From Sphingomonas sp. Leaf20 (GTDB lineage Bacteria; Pseudomonadota; Alphaproteobacteria; Sphingomonadales; Sphingomonadaceae): 40,220 nt of DNA. The stretch spans positions 1 through 40,220 of the forward strand of contig NZ_LMKN01000002.1 in assembly GCF_001421535.1 (NCBI RefSeq), given 5' to 3'. The notes under the pieces are model-generated. The model searched no databases, was not told the origin of the DNA, and saw only the letters and a list, made by a program, of their open reading frames with translations. The position numbers and the translations under genes are program-made. Below, piece by piece: positions 1-7,400 of this stretch (the stretch's first letter is position 1; each line of letters begins with the position of its first letter).

Positions 1-1
1 A

Positions 2-79
2 GGCGACATGCGCCGTTACCTCGTCATTGCTCCGGGCGACCCGATGATGCCGGGCGCTGTCGTTCAGGTGCAAAAATGA
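2..79 (+). CDS. C-terminal end of an unidentified protein (cut by window edge)
   Basis: An open frame entering from the left edge encodes 25 residues ending PMMPGAVVQVQK before a TGA stop. Only the tail is visible, so no family can be assigned. It runs in the same direction as the decayed oxidase-assembly gene that follows and may have been its operon partner. The reading could also be a chance open frame, because 25 codons are little evidence. Confidence 0.3.
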   Translation, partial: GDMRRYLVIAPGDPMMPGAVVQVQK

Positions 80-164
80 GGATTCCGGTGAAACCTGCGC
101 CCCGCTGTCCGTGTCCGGTATATTCGGCATGACGCTGGGCTAGGTCGACACGACGTCTCGAGAG

Positions 165-190
165 TGTCGGAAAGCACTTGTTTGTCGCAC
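165..190 (+). repeat. Dispersed repeat, TGTCGGAAA-CAC / GTTTGTCGC type
   Basis: This stretch reads TGTCGGAAAGCACTTG followed by TTTGTCGCAC. A similar stretch lies at 40102-40128, and a shorter copy (TGTCGGAAAACAC) at 7266-7278. The copies are imperfect and intergenic, which fits a dispersed sphingomonad repeat better than a functional site. Confidence 0.4.
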
Positions 191-240
191 AATGGTGATT
201 ACGACTGGGTTTTCTACATATCGGGCCGCTGAATGCCGAC

Positions 241-270
241 AATGGGAAGGAAAGCGGACTGGCTGCTTTA
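241..270 (+). repeat. Dispersed repeat, GGAAAGCGGACT type
   Basis: The core AGGAAAGCGGACTGGC-GCTTT appears here and at 5299-5325, with a related copy at 6274-6300 (AGGAAAGCGGACATT). Here it sits at the point where the oxidase-assembly pseudogene stops being readable upstream, so it may mark a rearrangement junction. Confidence 0.45.
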
Positions 271-600
271 GAGAGGGCAGGTGCGCTCCACTACCTGGTG
301 CACTTCCATTTCGTCGCAGCAGGATGCCTTTACGCCTAGCTCATTACAGGCCCCGATCCGGCGCCGCATCGGCCTTCCGTGCCTGCCCGCCTGATAGTGC
401 TGGGGGTCGCCGTCGTGATCCACTCGATCATGTCGCAGCTGCTCTACGCCGGGCTGTTCGTCGCCATATCCGTGCCGGTTGAACAGTTTCGCCGCGGTGC
501 GGAGCTGATGTCAGTACATGGCGCCCAACTCGCCGGAATGGGTCTGCGATGCGGCATGTTCTGGGTCAAAATCGAAGCCCGGCTTAAGCGAGACCGGTAG
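268..600 (+). pseudogene. Decayed caa3_CtaG-type cytochrome c oxidase assembly protein, C-terminal part
   Basis: One frame reads LHYLVHFHFVAAGCLYA, then an in-frame TAG at 337-339, then LITGPDPAPHRP and RLIVLGVAVVIHSIMSQLLY, and stays open to a TAG at 598-600. The HFHF...G.L.A...GPDPAP pattern followed by a hydrophobic helix starting with RL is what I know from the caa3_CtaG membrane family, which helps assemble copper into haem-copper oxidases. The position of the TAG is where a Trp (TGG) is usual, so a single substitution may have made it. The N-terminal helices are missing upstream, and the last 25 residues look degenerate. The family call is from memory of the motif; that the frame is interrupted is seen directly. 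Confidence 0.6.
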
Positions 601-628
601 GACGAAGCGTTTGCTGCGTGCCGGCTGG

Positions 629-2407
629 TCAGCTTTCTCCAAACAACTCACGTTGCGCCTTGTCCAATTCCTCTGCGTAGCGGCGTCGCGCATAGCTCTC
701 GGAGAGGATGCCGAGAACTGCCCCGTCGCTTCCAACTACCGCCAGTTCGTCCGCACCTTCGGTATCGAACGTAGTCATGACGCTTCTGATGTCTGAATCC
801 GGCGTAAGGGCGAGACCCGTGTGGATCGCCAGCGACCCGATCGGTGCCTTCTGATCGACCTCTTCGGCAAATGCACTGGCAGTCTGTACGATACCGCCAT
901 AATTTTCGTGGTCATCGACTAGTAGGACCCGACTTGTGGAACCAAGCGGAAACGCCCGACGAAACTCGGCGATCGTCGTGTTGCACGGCGTAGCCCTTTC
1001 GACACGTCGCATCATCTTGCCCGCTGTAAGCGTTCTGACCCAGCCGACATCGCGGGCGCTTTTGATGGTTTCGCCCCGGAGATGCAGGCGCCACGTAGAA
1101 AAGGAATAGCCGAACAGCTCGCGGACGATGGTGGACGAGACCAGCGATGCTGCAATGGCCGCGCCGGCAAGGGAGAAGTCGTGGGTCGCCTCAAGGACTA
1201 GCATCGCCATCGTCATCGGCCCGCCAACTACGGCGACCGCTAATGCGGCCATCCCCACCAGGGCCGCATTGTGCGGGTCGATCACAGGCGATCCGACAAT
1301 CCATTCGAGTGAACCAGCAAACAGGTGACCCAGCAGGCTGCCCAAGAACAAGGATGCGAAGAACAGGCCACCGCGGAAGCCAAAGCCAAGTGAGATGATG
1401 GAGGCCGCGCACTTGACGACGAAGATGGCGGCGAGGAAGCGCAGCGATACCTCGGCTTCAAGATTGAGGTGGAGGGCGCCGTGACCAGCAGAGAGAATTT
1501 GCGGCGTGAGCATCGCCAGAGGGATGAGCAGAAGACCGCCCAATATCGGCCGGCAAATCGAGGGTATCGGCAGTTTGCGTGTAGCTGCTTCCATCTCCGC
1601 AACAGCCCGCATCAGCAGTATACCAGCGCCAGCGGCACAGGCCCCAAGACCGGCGTAGAGAAGGTAGTGGAACGTCTCGATCTGTTCGCCTGCATTAGCC
1701 GCAACCAGATACGGTTGAGCACCAAACGCCTGCGCCACAAGGACACTCGCCAGGCACGCCGCAGCGACAGGTGCCAGCGCTGATATCGTATAGGCCCCGA
1801 TTACGATCTCAAAGGCATAGAAGGCCCCAGCTAATGGAGCCCCGAATGCACCTGCGATGGCGGCGCCCGTTCCGGCGCCGACCAAGATGCGCAGATCGGA
1901 CCTGCGTAACGCAAACCAGTTGCCGCTGAGCGAGGCGACGAGCCCTCCCAACTGCGCATACGCCGCCTCAAGCCCCACAGACGCACCGAAGCCGTTGGAA
2001 AGGATCGTTTGCCCGGAGATAACGAGGCTGTCGGACCATGACATGCGACCACCATGAAGGGCGTTCGCCTCTACAGCGTCGACCATCCGGCGCCGGCGAG
2101 CATGAGTAACCCAAGAGAAGAGTGCGAGGACGGCTCCACCAGCCGGCAGGGCAAGTAGAGCAAGGTAAGGGATCGTCGTGGCCGCACTCAGCCTTTCATC
2201 CGGCGACAAGGCATAAAGCAGATGCTGCATCGCCTGTGCGAGCGTACCCTGGACGACACTGAGCAATCCGGCTGCACTGCCGATCATGATGGCCAGCACG
2301 ATGAGTGCAGCTTCGCTGGATCGAAAAGCTTTACGGAGCCACGATGGCGCCACCCGACCAGATCCAGGTGGACTAGCTGCGCTATCGATCAGTGGCGCTG
2401 AAGCCAT
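629..2407 (-). CDS. ClC-family chloride channel or H+/Cl- antiporter with C-terminal CBS region
   Basis: This is a polytopic membrane protein of 592 residues with the ClC fold signatures. GFGASVGLEA (about 139-148) occupies the place of the usual G(K/R)EGP loop; its Glu147 matches the gating glutamate. FGAPLAGAFYAFE (about 188-200) ends in the conserved glutamate used for proton transfer in antiporters. GFRGGLFFASLFLG matches the third selectivity region but lacks the usual proline. Residues after about 460 are soluble and resemble a CBS pair, a common nucleotide-sensing module of ClC proteins. Both selectivity loops depart from the consensus, so the ion preference is uncertain. It is the last gene of a minus-strand operon, starting 1 base after the stop of the small membrane protein upstream, so translation is probably coupled. 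Confidence 0.85.
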   Translation of the reverse strand: MASAPLIDSAASPPGSGRVAPSWLRKAFRSSEAALIVLAIMIGSAAGLLSVVQGTLAQAMQHLLYALSPDERLSAATTIPYLALLALPAGGAVLALFSWVTHARRRRMVDAVEANALHGGRMSWSDSLVISGQTILSNGFGASVGLEAAYAQLGGLVASLSGNWFALRRSDLRILVGAGTGAAIAGAFGAPLAGAFYAFEIVIGAYTISALAPVAAACLASVLVAQAFGAQPYLVAANAGEQIETFHYLLYAGLGACAAGAGILLMRAVAEMEAATRKLPIPSICRPILGGLLLIPLAMLTPQILSAGHGALHLNLEAEVSLRFLAAIFVVKCAASIISLGFGFRGGLFFASLFLGSLLGHLFAGSLEWIVGSPVIDPHNAALVGMAALAVAVVGGPMTMAMLVLEATHDFSLAGAAIAASLVSSTIVRELFGYSFSTWRLHLRGETIKSARDVGWVRTLTAGKMMRRVERATPCNTTIAEFRRAFPLGSTSRVLLVDDHENYGGIVQTASAFAEEVDQKAPIGSLAIHTGLALTPDSDIRSVMTTFDTEGADELAVVGSDGAVLGILSESYARRRYAEELDKAQRELFGES

Positions 2408-2408
2408 G

Positions 2409-2702
2409 TCAGTCGGCGTCCTGCATCAAGGTTGCAAACAGGGCTGCGGCGAGAACGGCGCTCGAAAGCCACATCACAATCGACAGCGTCCAAGACGTCG
2501 CCAGTCCAGCTGCCGTGATTGTTGCAAGCAGTAGGACGATGAGAACGGGCATGGCTGCCCGCGAGTGGAAAAAACGCATGAAGCCGCCTACGCCTGCTAC
2601 ATCTGCGGTGCCACAACCTTCCGAGCCGCCCGGTACGCTTCCTCGCCACGGACGCCATTCAGTATCTTCGAACGCCTGCGGCTTGGCCATGCTGCCCATC
2701 AA
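2409..2702 (-). CDS. Small two-helix membrane protein
   Basis: The 97-residue product has a polar N-terminal half and two hydrophobic segments, about residues 51-69 and 74-91, ending LMQDAD. No family is recognised. It lies between a transporter and a ClC channel with gaps of 13 and 1 bases, so it is very probably co-transcribed and may act as an accessory subunit; that role is inferred only from position. Several Met codons lie near the start (residues 1, 2 and 5), so the exact start is open. Confidence 0.65.
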   Translation of the reverse strand: MMGSMAKPQAFEDTEWRPWRGSVPGGSEGCGTADVAGVGGFMRFFHSRAAMPVLIVLLLATITAAGLATSWTLSIVMWLSSAVLAAALFATLMQDAD

Positions 2703-2715
2703 CAGTACCCGGCGA

Positions 2716-4491
2716 TCAGTGCAGTGGCCAAGTCCACATCACTAGAGGCGTACCAACCAAGACCACCAGAACCGATAGTGGTGCGCCCAGCCGGGCGTAA
2801 TCGCTGAAGCGGTAGCCCCCAGGACCAAAAACCAAGGTGTTACACTGATGCCCAATCGGCGTCAGGAAATCGCATCCTGCCCCGATAGCGGTCCCGATGA
2901 GGAAGGCTTCGGGGCGATATCCGAGGTCATGCGCGAACACCGCCGCGATTGGCGCCATCACCAAGACCGTCGCGGCATTGTTGAGAAACGGCGTCACAGC
3001 CATCGCCGCTACGAGGATCAGGGCGACCGCGCCCCATGGCGGCAAGGAGGCCGCCAGATGGGCAAGCGAGGTCGCGAGTACATCCGACGCGCCGGTGGTG
3101 CGCAGGGTTTCACTGACCGGAATGAGCGCGCCCAGCATGATGAGAATTGGCCATTCGACGCCATCATAGGCATCTCGCAGCGGTAGCGCTCCGGTCGCCA
3201 TCATTAGACCGGCAGCGGCGAAGAAGGCGACGGCCACAGGCACATAGCCGGTCGCGGTTACGGTCATCGCCACCGCGAGGATGATAAGTGGTAGGAAGCG
3301 ACGCTTCGAACTTCCCAGACGCAGGGCACGCTCTGCCAGCGGCAGCGTACCGAGGTCACGCATGCGTTCCGGCAAGAGTGTGAGGGGTCCTTGAAGAACA
3401 ATGACATCGCCGGCGCGCAAGACGGTCTCGCTGAGCTGCTTGGTCAGCCGTTTGCCGGCGCGCGATACCGCGATGAGATTGACGCCATAGCGTTGCTGAA
3501 GCCGCAGTCGTCCAGCGGACTGGCGGACCAACACGGAGCCGGTGGTGATGACCGCCTCAATGACGCCAACCTCATCATCTTCGCTGCCTTCCGGTAGGTC
3601 ACGATGCTGTCCGGCAAGTGCTAGGTGGTCACCCGCAATGACACGCTCAAGCGTATCCGGGTCACCGCCCAAGATCAGCGTGTCGCCGGCAGCCAGAAGG
3701 AACTCGGCCGTAATGCTCGTGCGCACATCGTCACGGACAACATTGGCGATCGTCACCTCATTATCATGACGGTCGATGAAGGACTCAACCGTTTCGCCGA
3801 CAGCGGGCGATCCGTCTTGGATGGTCGCCTCAGTGACATAGTCCGTGATGTTTAGAGCTTCGCCCATGGTCGGCGCTGCGCGGCGTTCCCTGGGCAGGAG
3901 GCGGTAGCCGAAACGCAGGAAAATGAGGCCGACCACAAGCAGGCCCAGCCCCGTTGGCAGATAATCGAACATGCCGAACGGCTCACCGGTCATCTGCTCT
4001 CGTACTCTGCTGACAATAATATTCGGCGACGTACCAACGAGGGTCATCAACCCGCCAAGGAGCGAAGCGAACGACATCGGCATCAGGAACACCGAGGGGC
4101 TAGTGTCCGATTTCTTCGCCGTCTGCACGGCTGCCGGCATCAGCATAGCCAAGGCACCGACGTTCTTTACGAGCCCGGACGATACCCCGACTGCCGTAGT
4201 CAGCACCACGAGTTGCGACCGGACGCGTGTCACGCGCCGCGCCAGTATCCCGAGCGCGCTCTCGATTAGGCCGGAACGCTGCATTGCCGATGAGATCACC
4301 AGCGCCGATCCAACGATGATAACGATGTCATCGGAAAAGCCAGTAAATGCCGCTTTGGGCTTCACCAATCCCAGCGACAGCCCGGCAAGCAGGGCGATGA
4401 TGGCCGTGACATCATAGCGAAATCGGCCCCAAAGAAAGAGGCCCATCATGCCAATCAGCAGGCCAATCGACATAAGTTGCGGCGTGGTCAT
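2716..4491 (-). CDS. SLC13/DASS-type permease with two RCK_C (TrkA-C) domains
   Basis: The 591-residue membrane protein has two blocks of hydrophobic helices flanking a soluble middle of about residues 200-390. The N-terminal block contains SGLVKNVGALAMLMP and GGLMTLVGTSPNIIV, and the C-terminal block TPFLNNAATVLVMAP and GAGCDFLTPIGHQCN; these are the paired S-N-x substrate and sodium loops of the divalent anion:Na+ symporter group. The middle has two RCK_C-like repeats ending in GDTLILGGDP and GDVIVLQGP. This architecture is typical of the SLC13-family permeases of bacteria, whose substrate (sulfate, dicarboxylate or another anion) cannot be told here. The ATG at 4491 is preferred to an upstream in-frame ATG because the hydrophobic N-terminus begins directly after it. 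Confidence 0.85.
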   Translation of the reverse strand: MTTPQLMSIGLLIGMMGLFLWGRFRYDVTAIIALLAGLSLGLVKPKAAFTGFSDDIVIIVGSALVISSAMQRSGLIESALGILARRVTRVRSQLVVLTTAVGVSSGLVKNVGALAMLMPAAVQTAKKSDTSPSVFLMPMSFASLLGGLMTLVGTSPNIIVSRVREQMTGEPFGMFDYLPTGLGLLVVGLIFLRFGYRLLPRERRAAPTMGEALNITDYVTEATIQDGSPAVGETVESFIDRHDNEVTIANVVRDDVRTSITAEFLLAAGDTLILGGDPDTLERVIAGDHLALAGQHRDLPEGSEDDEVGVIEAVITTGSVLVRQSAGRLRLQQRYGVNLIAVSRAGKRLTKQLSETVLRAGDVIVLQGPLTLLPERMRDLGTLPLAERALRLGSSKRRFLPLIILAVAMTVTATGYVPVAVAFFAAAGLMMATGALPLRDAYDGVEWPILIMLGALIPVSETLRTTGASDVLATSLAHLAASLPPWGAVALILVAAMAVTPFLNNAATVLVMAPIAAVFAHDLGYRPEAFLIGTAIGAGCDFLTPIGHQCNTLVFGPGGYRFSDYARLGAPLSVLVVLVGTPLVMWTWPLH

Positions 4492-4528
4492 GCAAGCAGA
4501 ATCCGTAAAATGGCGATAGTCACGCCGG

Positions 4529-4966
4529 TTATTGCAGCCAAATCCCGACGAGTGCCGCCAAGACGGCAATCGCTAGGAAGCCGTTCACAGAGATCAGCAA
4601 CCAAGCCGGCAGTCGCTGAGTGTCGGGCCGCGGTGGGGCGATAGGAATCATTTCACGCCAGACCGCTGCAACGAAGCAGAAGCCGCTGAACAGGATCAGG
4701 ACGGTTGCGGTCGCACCGGCAAGCCAGCCGGGCACGATGTTCTCAAGCAATGCGCGGGCGCCAATTCCTGCGGCTAGAGCGGCAAGCCCGGTACGGACCC
4801 AGGCTGCGTAGGTGCGCTCCGCTGCCATGACTGTTCGATCGGCAGCAAGCTCCGTGCGCCGATCGGCGCTATCTGCTTGCTGCTTGGCGCTATGCTCCAA
4901 CCGGTCCGCACCGTGAACGAATGGGCCGTTGAAATCACGGGTCAATGACAGTCGTTCGTTGGCCAT
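4529..4966 (-). CDS. DUF202 (YidH-type) membrane protein
   Basis: This 145-residue protein has a polar N-terminus followed by RTELAADRTVMAAERTYAAWVRTGLAALAAGIG, the typical DUF202 signature of an ER-rich stretch running into the first helix. Three hydrophobic helices follow at about residues 60-77, 84-103 and 121-143. Members are small inner-membrane proteins of unknown biochemical role. It heads the minus-strand operon with the SLC13 permease 37 bases downstream. No clear ribosome-binding site precedes the chosen ATG. Confidence 0.8.
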   Translation of the reverse strand: MANERLSLTRDFNGPFVHGADRLEHSAKQQADSADRRTELAADRTVMAAERTYAAWVRTGLAALAAGIGARALLENIVPGWLAGATATVLILFSGFCFVAAVWREMIPIAPPRPDTQRLPAWLLISVNGFLAIAVLAALVGIWLQ

Positions 4967-5107
4967 GGATGATCAACGATACCCACACGCTTTCAGCACA
5001 TCGAATGTTAAAAAGGATCATGCCGAATAAGTTATCGAGGTTAGCAGATCCCCCGCCTTCACAGGTGTCAAAACCGGCTGGTTGCGGCACGAAACCTTTC
5101 TCGAAAA

Positions 5108-5277
5108 CGATCCAGACCGTGCGAAAACTCCAACCCCGAATGTAGCGTACTAATATAGCTGCGTGTCGGTTGCCAGGTGATTGGCTATCTTGCGTCGCAG
5201 CCATATCTGGCGACGTTATGTTTCGAGCATCACGTCTGTATCGGGGGCGGCGGTGAGTTTTCGCACGGTCTGGATCG
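5108..5277. repeat. Perfect 22-bp inverted repeat enclosing 126 bp
   Basis: The left arm 5108-5129 begins CGATCCAGACC and the right arm 5256-5277 ends GGTCTGGATCG; they are exact reverse complements over 22 bases. With gaps the similarity runs further inward (CCCCGA on the left, TCGGGGG on the right). The enclosed sequence holds no transposase. It could be a miniature mobile element, a recombination site pair or a long regulatory hairpin. Confidence 0.7.
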
Positions 5278-5298
5278 AATTTCGGGAATGTCCGGGTT

Positions 5299-5325
5299 GG
5301 GCAGGAAAGCGGACTGGCGGCTTTC
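5299..5325 (+). repeat. Dispersed repeat, GGAAAGCGGACT type
   Basis: The core AGGAAAGCGGACTGGCGGCTTT is nearly identical to the copy at 241-270. It lies just outside the right arm of the 22-bp inverted repeat. Confidence 0.45.
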
Positions 5326-5462
5326 GGGGCCGCGCTCCGAGAAACTTGCCATCGAATGCGCCTGCCAAATGCATCAGATTTCTGCATCGGCGGATACCCA
5401 GCTTTCCTGCCGTTCTCTGGCCGATGCGAAATCCGTGAGTTTTGCATCATGAACACAAACTC

Positions 5463-5497
5463 GGCCGCTTCTCGAAGCGATCATCGGAGAAGCGGCC
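5463..5497. terminator. Hairpin downstream of the HTH gene
   Basis: GGCCGCTTCTC at 5463-5473 pairs perfectly with GAGAAGCGGCC at 5487-5497 around a 13-base loop. It begins 9 bases beyond the stop of the minus-strand HTH gene. No strong T-run follows, so it may be a factor-assisted terminator or an RNA-stabilising hairpin. Confidence 0.55.
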
Positions 5498-5505
5498 AAT
5501 CGAGA

Positions 5506-6057
5506 TCACTCAGCAGGTACTGATCGTTTGAAGTAGTGAAATGGAATCCAGCTAGATACGTATATCCATCCTGCCTTCTTCATCTCCGCCGTTATCGACG
5601 CTTTGCCAATTTTACGTCGATATTCCCATACGTGGGTAGTTGGCCGAAATACCAGTGTGAGAGCGCCAGTACGGACCAGTTCATTCCCCTTCCCGCCTTC
5701 CTCGCGCAGGATGCTCATCTCGTTGAAGGCGGTAGCCCCAAGACGGACAATTTCCTCACCTTCTCCGCTCGCCAGTTCGTCGCCCATTTCGACAGACTTG
5801 AACCGCTGCTGGGCAGCCTGTTTTGAGATGCCAAGGGCGTTTCCGATATCTGTCCAACTCAACCCGGTTCGCCGGGCTGCGTCGATCCAGCGATGAAGGC
5901 TGATCCTTCCCTCATCTGCAACCAAGTGCGCTACCGTAATAGCTTCCGCAAACCCCTCTGCGGTCTCACCGGTAAAAGGAGGCTGACGGTCCGCTGCCCA
6001 GTTCAATACGATAGCGGCCGTTTGCCCTCTGACGGCCTGCTGCTCACTAATCTGCAC
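5506..6057 (-). CDS. Helix-turn-helix domain protein of unknown role
   Basis: The product has about 183 residues. In the first half, HRWIDAARRTGLSWTDIGNALGISKQAAQQRF is a helix-turn-helix of the sigma-region-4 type, so DNA binding is likely. The remainder has no recognised domain. The frame opens at a TTG at 6072 directly after a TAA, but that TTG has no ribosome-binding site, while the GTG at 6057 is preceded by GGAG at a spacing of 6 bases, so 6057 is preferred. The upstream DNA is packed with TTGACGA palindromes, suggesting autoregulation. A hairpin follows the stop. Confidence 0.65.
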   Translation of the reverse strand: MQISEQQAVRGQTAAIVLNWAADRQPPFTGETAEGFAEAITVAHLVADEGRISLHRWIDAARRTGLSWTDIGNALGISKQAAQQRFKSVEMGDELASGEGEEIVRLGATAFNEMSILREEGGKGNELVRTGALTLVFRPTTHVWEYRRKIGKASITAEMKKAGWIYVSSWIPFHYFKRSVPAE

Positions 6058-6079
6058 GATCTTCTCCGTCAATTAGTCG

Positions 6080-6133
6080 TTGACGACTCGTCAATCTTTC
6101 ATTGACGAAAAAGAGTCAAGGCATAGTTGACGA
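6080..6133. promoter_or_regulatory. Array of TTGACGA half-sites (candidate operator)
   Basis: TTGACGA occurs at 6080-6086, 6102-6108 and 6127-6133, and its complement TCGTCAA at 6088-6094. The first pair forms the perfect 15-bp palindrome TTGACGACTCGTCAA. AGTCGTTGACGACT (6075-6088) is a second, overlapping palindrome. The array lies just upstream of the HTH gene, as expected for binding of a dimeric repressor, most simply the adjacent gene product. Confidence 0.6.
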
Positions 6134-6148
6134 TCGTAGCAGAGTGAT

Positions 6149-6174
6149 GATGCAAAACTTTTGATTTTTGCATC
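6149..6174. repeat. Inverted repeat GATGCAAAA / TTTTGCATC
   Basis: GATGCAAAA at 6149-6157 pairs with TTTTGCATC at 6166-6174 across 8 bases. It lies upstream of the HTH gene beyond the TTGACGA array and may be a second operator or part of the promoter. TTTTGCATC also occurs singly at about 5438-5450. Confidence 0.45.
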
Positions 6175-6273
6175 AGGAATGGCCGGGATGGGATAGATCG
6201 CCCTGAACAAATGGCTGCTTTCGGGCTCGCAAGTCGACCACTTGAACGGCCGAGAATGGGCGTTAGCGGAACG

Positions 6274-6300
6274 GCCGGGATGGAGAGGAAAGCGGACATT
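6274..6300 (+). repeat. Dispersed repeat, GGAAAGCGGACATT type
   Basis: GGCCGGGATGGAGAGGAAAG followed by CGGACATT resembles the copies at 241-270 and 5299-5325. A partial inverted relative, TGTCCGCTATTGGGCG, lies at about 6848-6864. These flank the VOC-protein gene on both sides. Confidence 0.4.
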
Positions 6301-6357
6301 CGCGGGATCCGATGATCGGGGTCCGCTATTAATAGAAGCGGACCCGTGTCGGACAAA

Positions 6358-6756
6358 TCAGGCAGGAAAATGAATTCCGCACAATTTGTTGCCGTCGGGG
6401 TCACGAAAATAGGCCAGCTCGATGGTGCCCATGGAGGCAGTTTCGCGCGGTCCGGGCGGAGCTTCGATCGATGTCCCGCCGGCGGCAACGGCGGTATCGT
6501 GAAGCTGCTTCACCTGTTCGGGCGAGTCGCAGGAAAAGGCGACGGTGCTGCCGTTGGCGACGCTTGCCGGTTCGTCGTTGATCGGCTGGCTGACGATAAA
6601 GTTAGTTCCGTCGCCGTTATTGTAGATCAGACGTGTATGGCCGCTGTCGGCGATATTTCGCGTCCCTTCCCCTGCACCCAAGGTGCCGAGCACCGTGTCG
6701 TAGAAGCGCTTGGACCGTTCAATGTCATTGGATCCGACCATGGTGTGAAAAAGCAC
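6358..6756 (-). CDS. VOC-superfamily (glyoxalase-fold) protein
   Basis: The 132-residue protein is a complete VOC domain: LFHTMVGSNDIERSKRFYD begins the first beta-alpha unit, and the closing strand reads YFRDPDGNKLCGIHF, a classical VOC ending. The family includes lactoylglutathione lyases, extradiol dioxygenases and antibiotic-resistance proteins, and the substrate cannot be told. The GTG at 6756 is chosen because AGGAG lies 6 bases upstream and the fold starts directly after it, whereas the longer reading adds an unrelated N-terminus. It stands alone between dispersed repeats. Confidence 0.8.
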   Translation of the reverse strand: MLFHTMVGSNDIERSKRFYDTVLGTLGAGEGTRNIADSGHTRLIYNNGDGTNFIVSQPINDEPASVANGSTVAFSCDSPEQVKQLHDTAVAAGGTSIEAPPGPRETASMGTIELAYFRDPDGNKLCGIHFPA

Positions 6757-6863
6757 AGGCACTCTCCTGAAGGCTGATCGACTTCCGATCGCTATTAGCA
6801 GTCTCACCTAGCCGGCAGGTAACCTGCAGTCACCCCGGCCCGTGGAATGTCCGCTATTGGGCG

Positions 6864-7181
6864 TTAGTTGTCGAACCACCCCAAACGTTCGACTTCGACG
6901 GAATTGCTGCCCATGTGGCGTATGAACGCGTCGCGAAGGCCGTCGATGTGCTTTTGCCATTTTGGGAGGTCGGCGCTCGGATCGACGCCATCGGCTTCGA
7001 ACAGCCACCCGACGAACTGATCGACCGTCACCATTCCTCTATCAGGCAAGAAATCGGTGACGTGCATCGGGCTGTCATCGACCACCGATCCGCACCAACC
7101 GCGTTCTACGCAAACCTCTGTCATCAGGGCATGGAAGGGCTCTCGATCCGTCATCGAGCAATGCTGAACGAATGACCACAT
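6864..7181 (-). CDS. Hypothetical protein, 105 aa
   Basis: The protein is acidic and rich in Trp and Asp, with no recognised domain; it looks like a small cytoplasmic protein. Two starts are possible: ATG 7181, with a weak GAGG about 11 bases upstream, and ATG 7154 (MTDREPFHAL), with no clear site. The frame is closed just upstream of the longer start. It is isolated from its neighbours by dispersed repeats. Confidence 0.5.
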   Translation of the reverse strand: MWSFVQHCSMTDREPFHALMTEVCVERGWCGSVVDDSPMHVTDFLPDRGMVTVDQFVGWLFEADGVDPSADLPKWQKHIDGLRDAFIRHMGSNSVEVERLGWFDN

Positions 7182-7340
7182 TCGAGCAAGCGCCTCACGG
7201 TTCGGAACGGCAACAACTGGGCGTGAACGGCCCTGCCGTTTTTAAGCGCCGACTAGCCCCGCCAGTGTCGGAAAACACATGATAGCCGACACCCTGACCT
7301 GCACTTTGGCCGAACCACACCCGCCTTCGGTCTTAATGAT

Positions 7341-7400
7341 CGACAAACCCTGTCGCTTTGATAAAGTGTACGAGAATATGTTTTCGGGGGTTTGTCGTAC
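7341..7400. promoter_or_regulatory. res-like site upstream of the first recombinase
   Basis: CGACAAACC at 7341-7349 is the exact complement of GGTTTGTCG at 7389-7397. Nested in it are CGACA/TGTCG (7341-7345, 7351-7355) and TGTACGA/TCGTACA (7367-7373, 7395-7401). Paired half-sites directly upstream of a small serine recombinase are the arrangement of resolvase res sites, which also act as the operator of the resolvase gene. Confidence 0.5.

Larger units (their letters stand above)
4967..5505. other. Intergenic region with inverted repeats, no convincing gene
   Basis: Several overlapping frames are open here, but none has a recognisable protein, a ribosome-binding site or family-like composition. 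The region holds a 22-bp perfect inverted repeat, a copy of the GGAAAGCGGACT dispersed repeat and a terminator-like hairpin. The promoter of the ion-transport operon should lie at its left side. Confidence 0.6.

Noticed and set aside
4935..5456. A 173-codon open frame on the minus strand across the 22-bp inverted repeat
   Set aside because: It has biased Arg/Pro/Ser composition, no domain, no ribosome-binding site and overlaps the DUF202 start; the inverted repeat alone explains part of its length.
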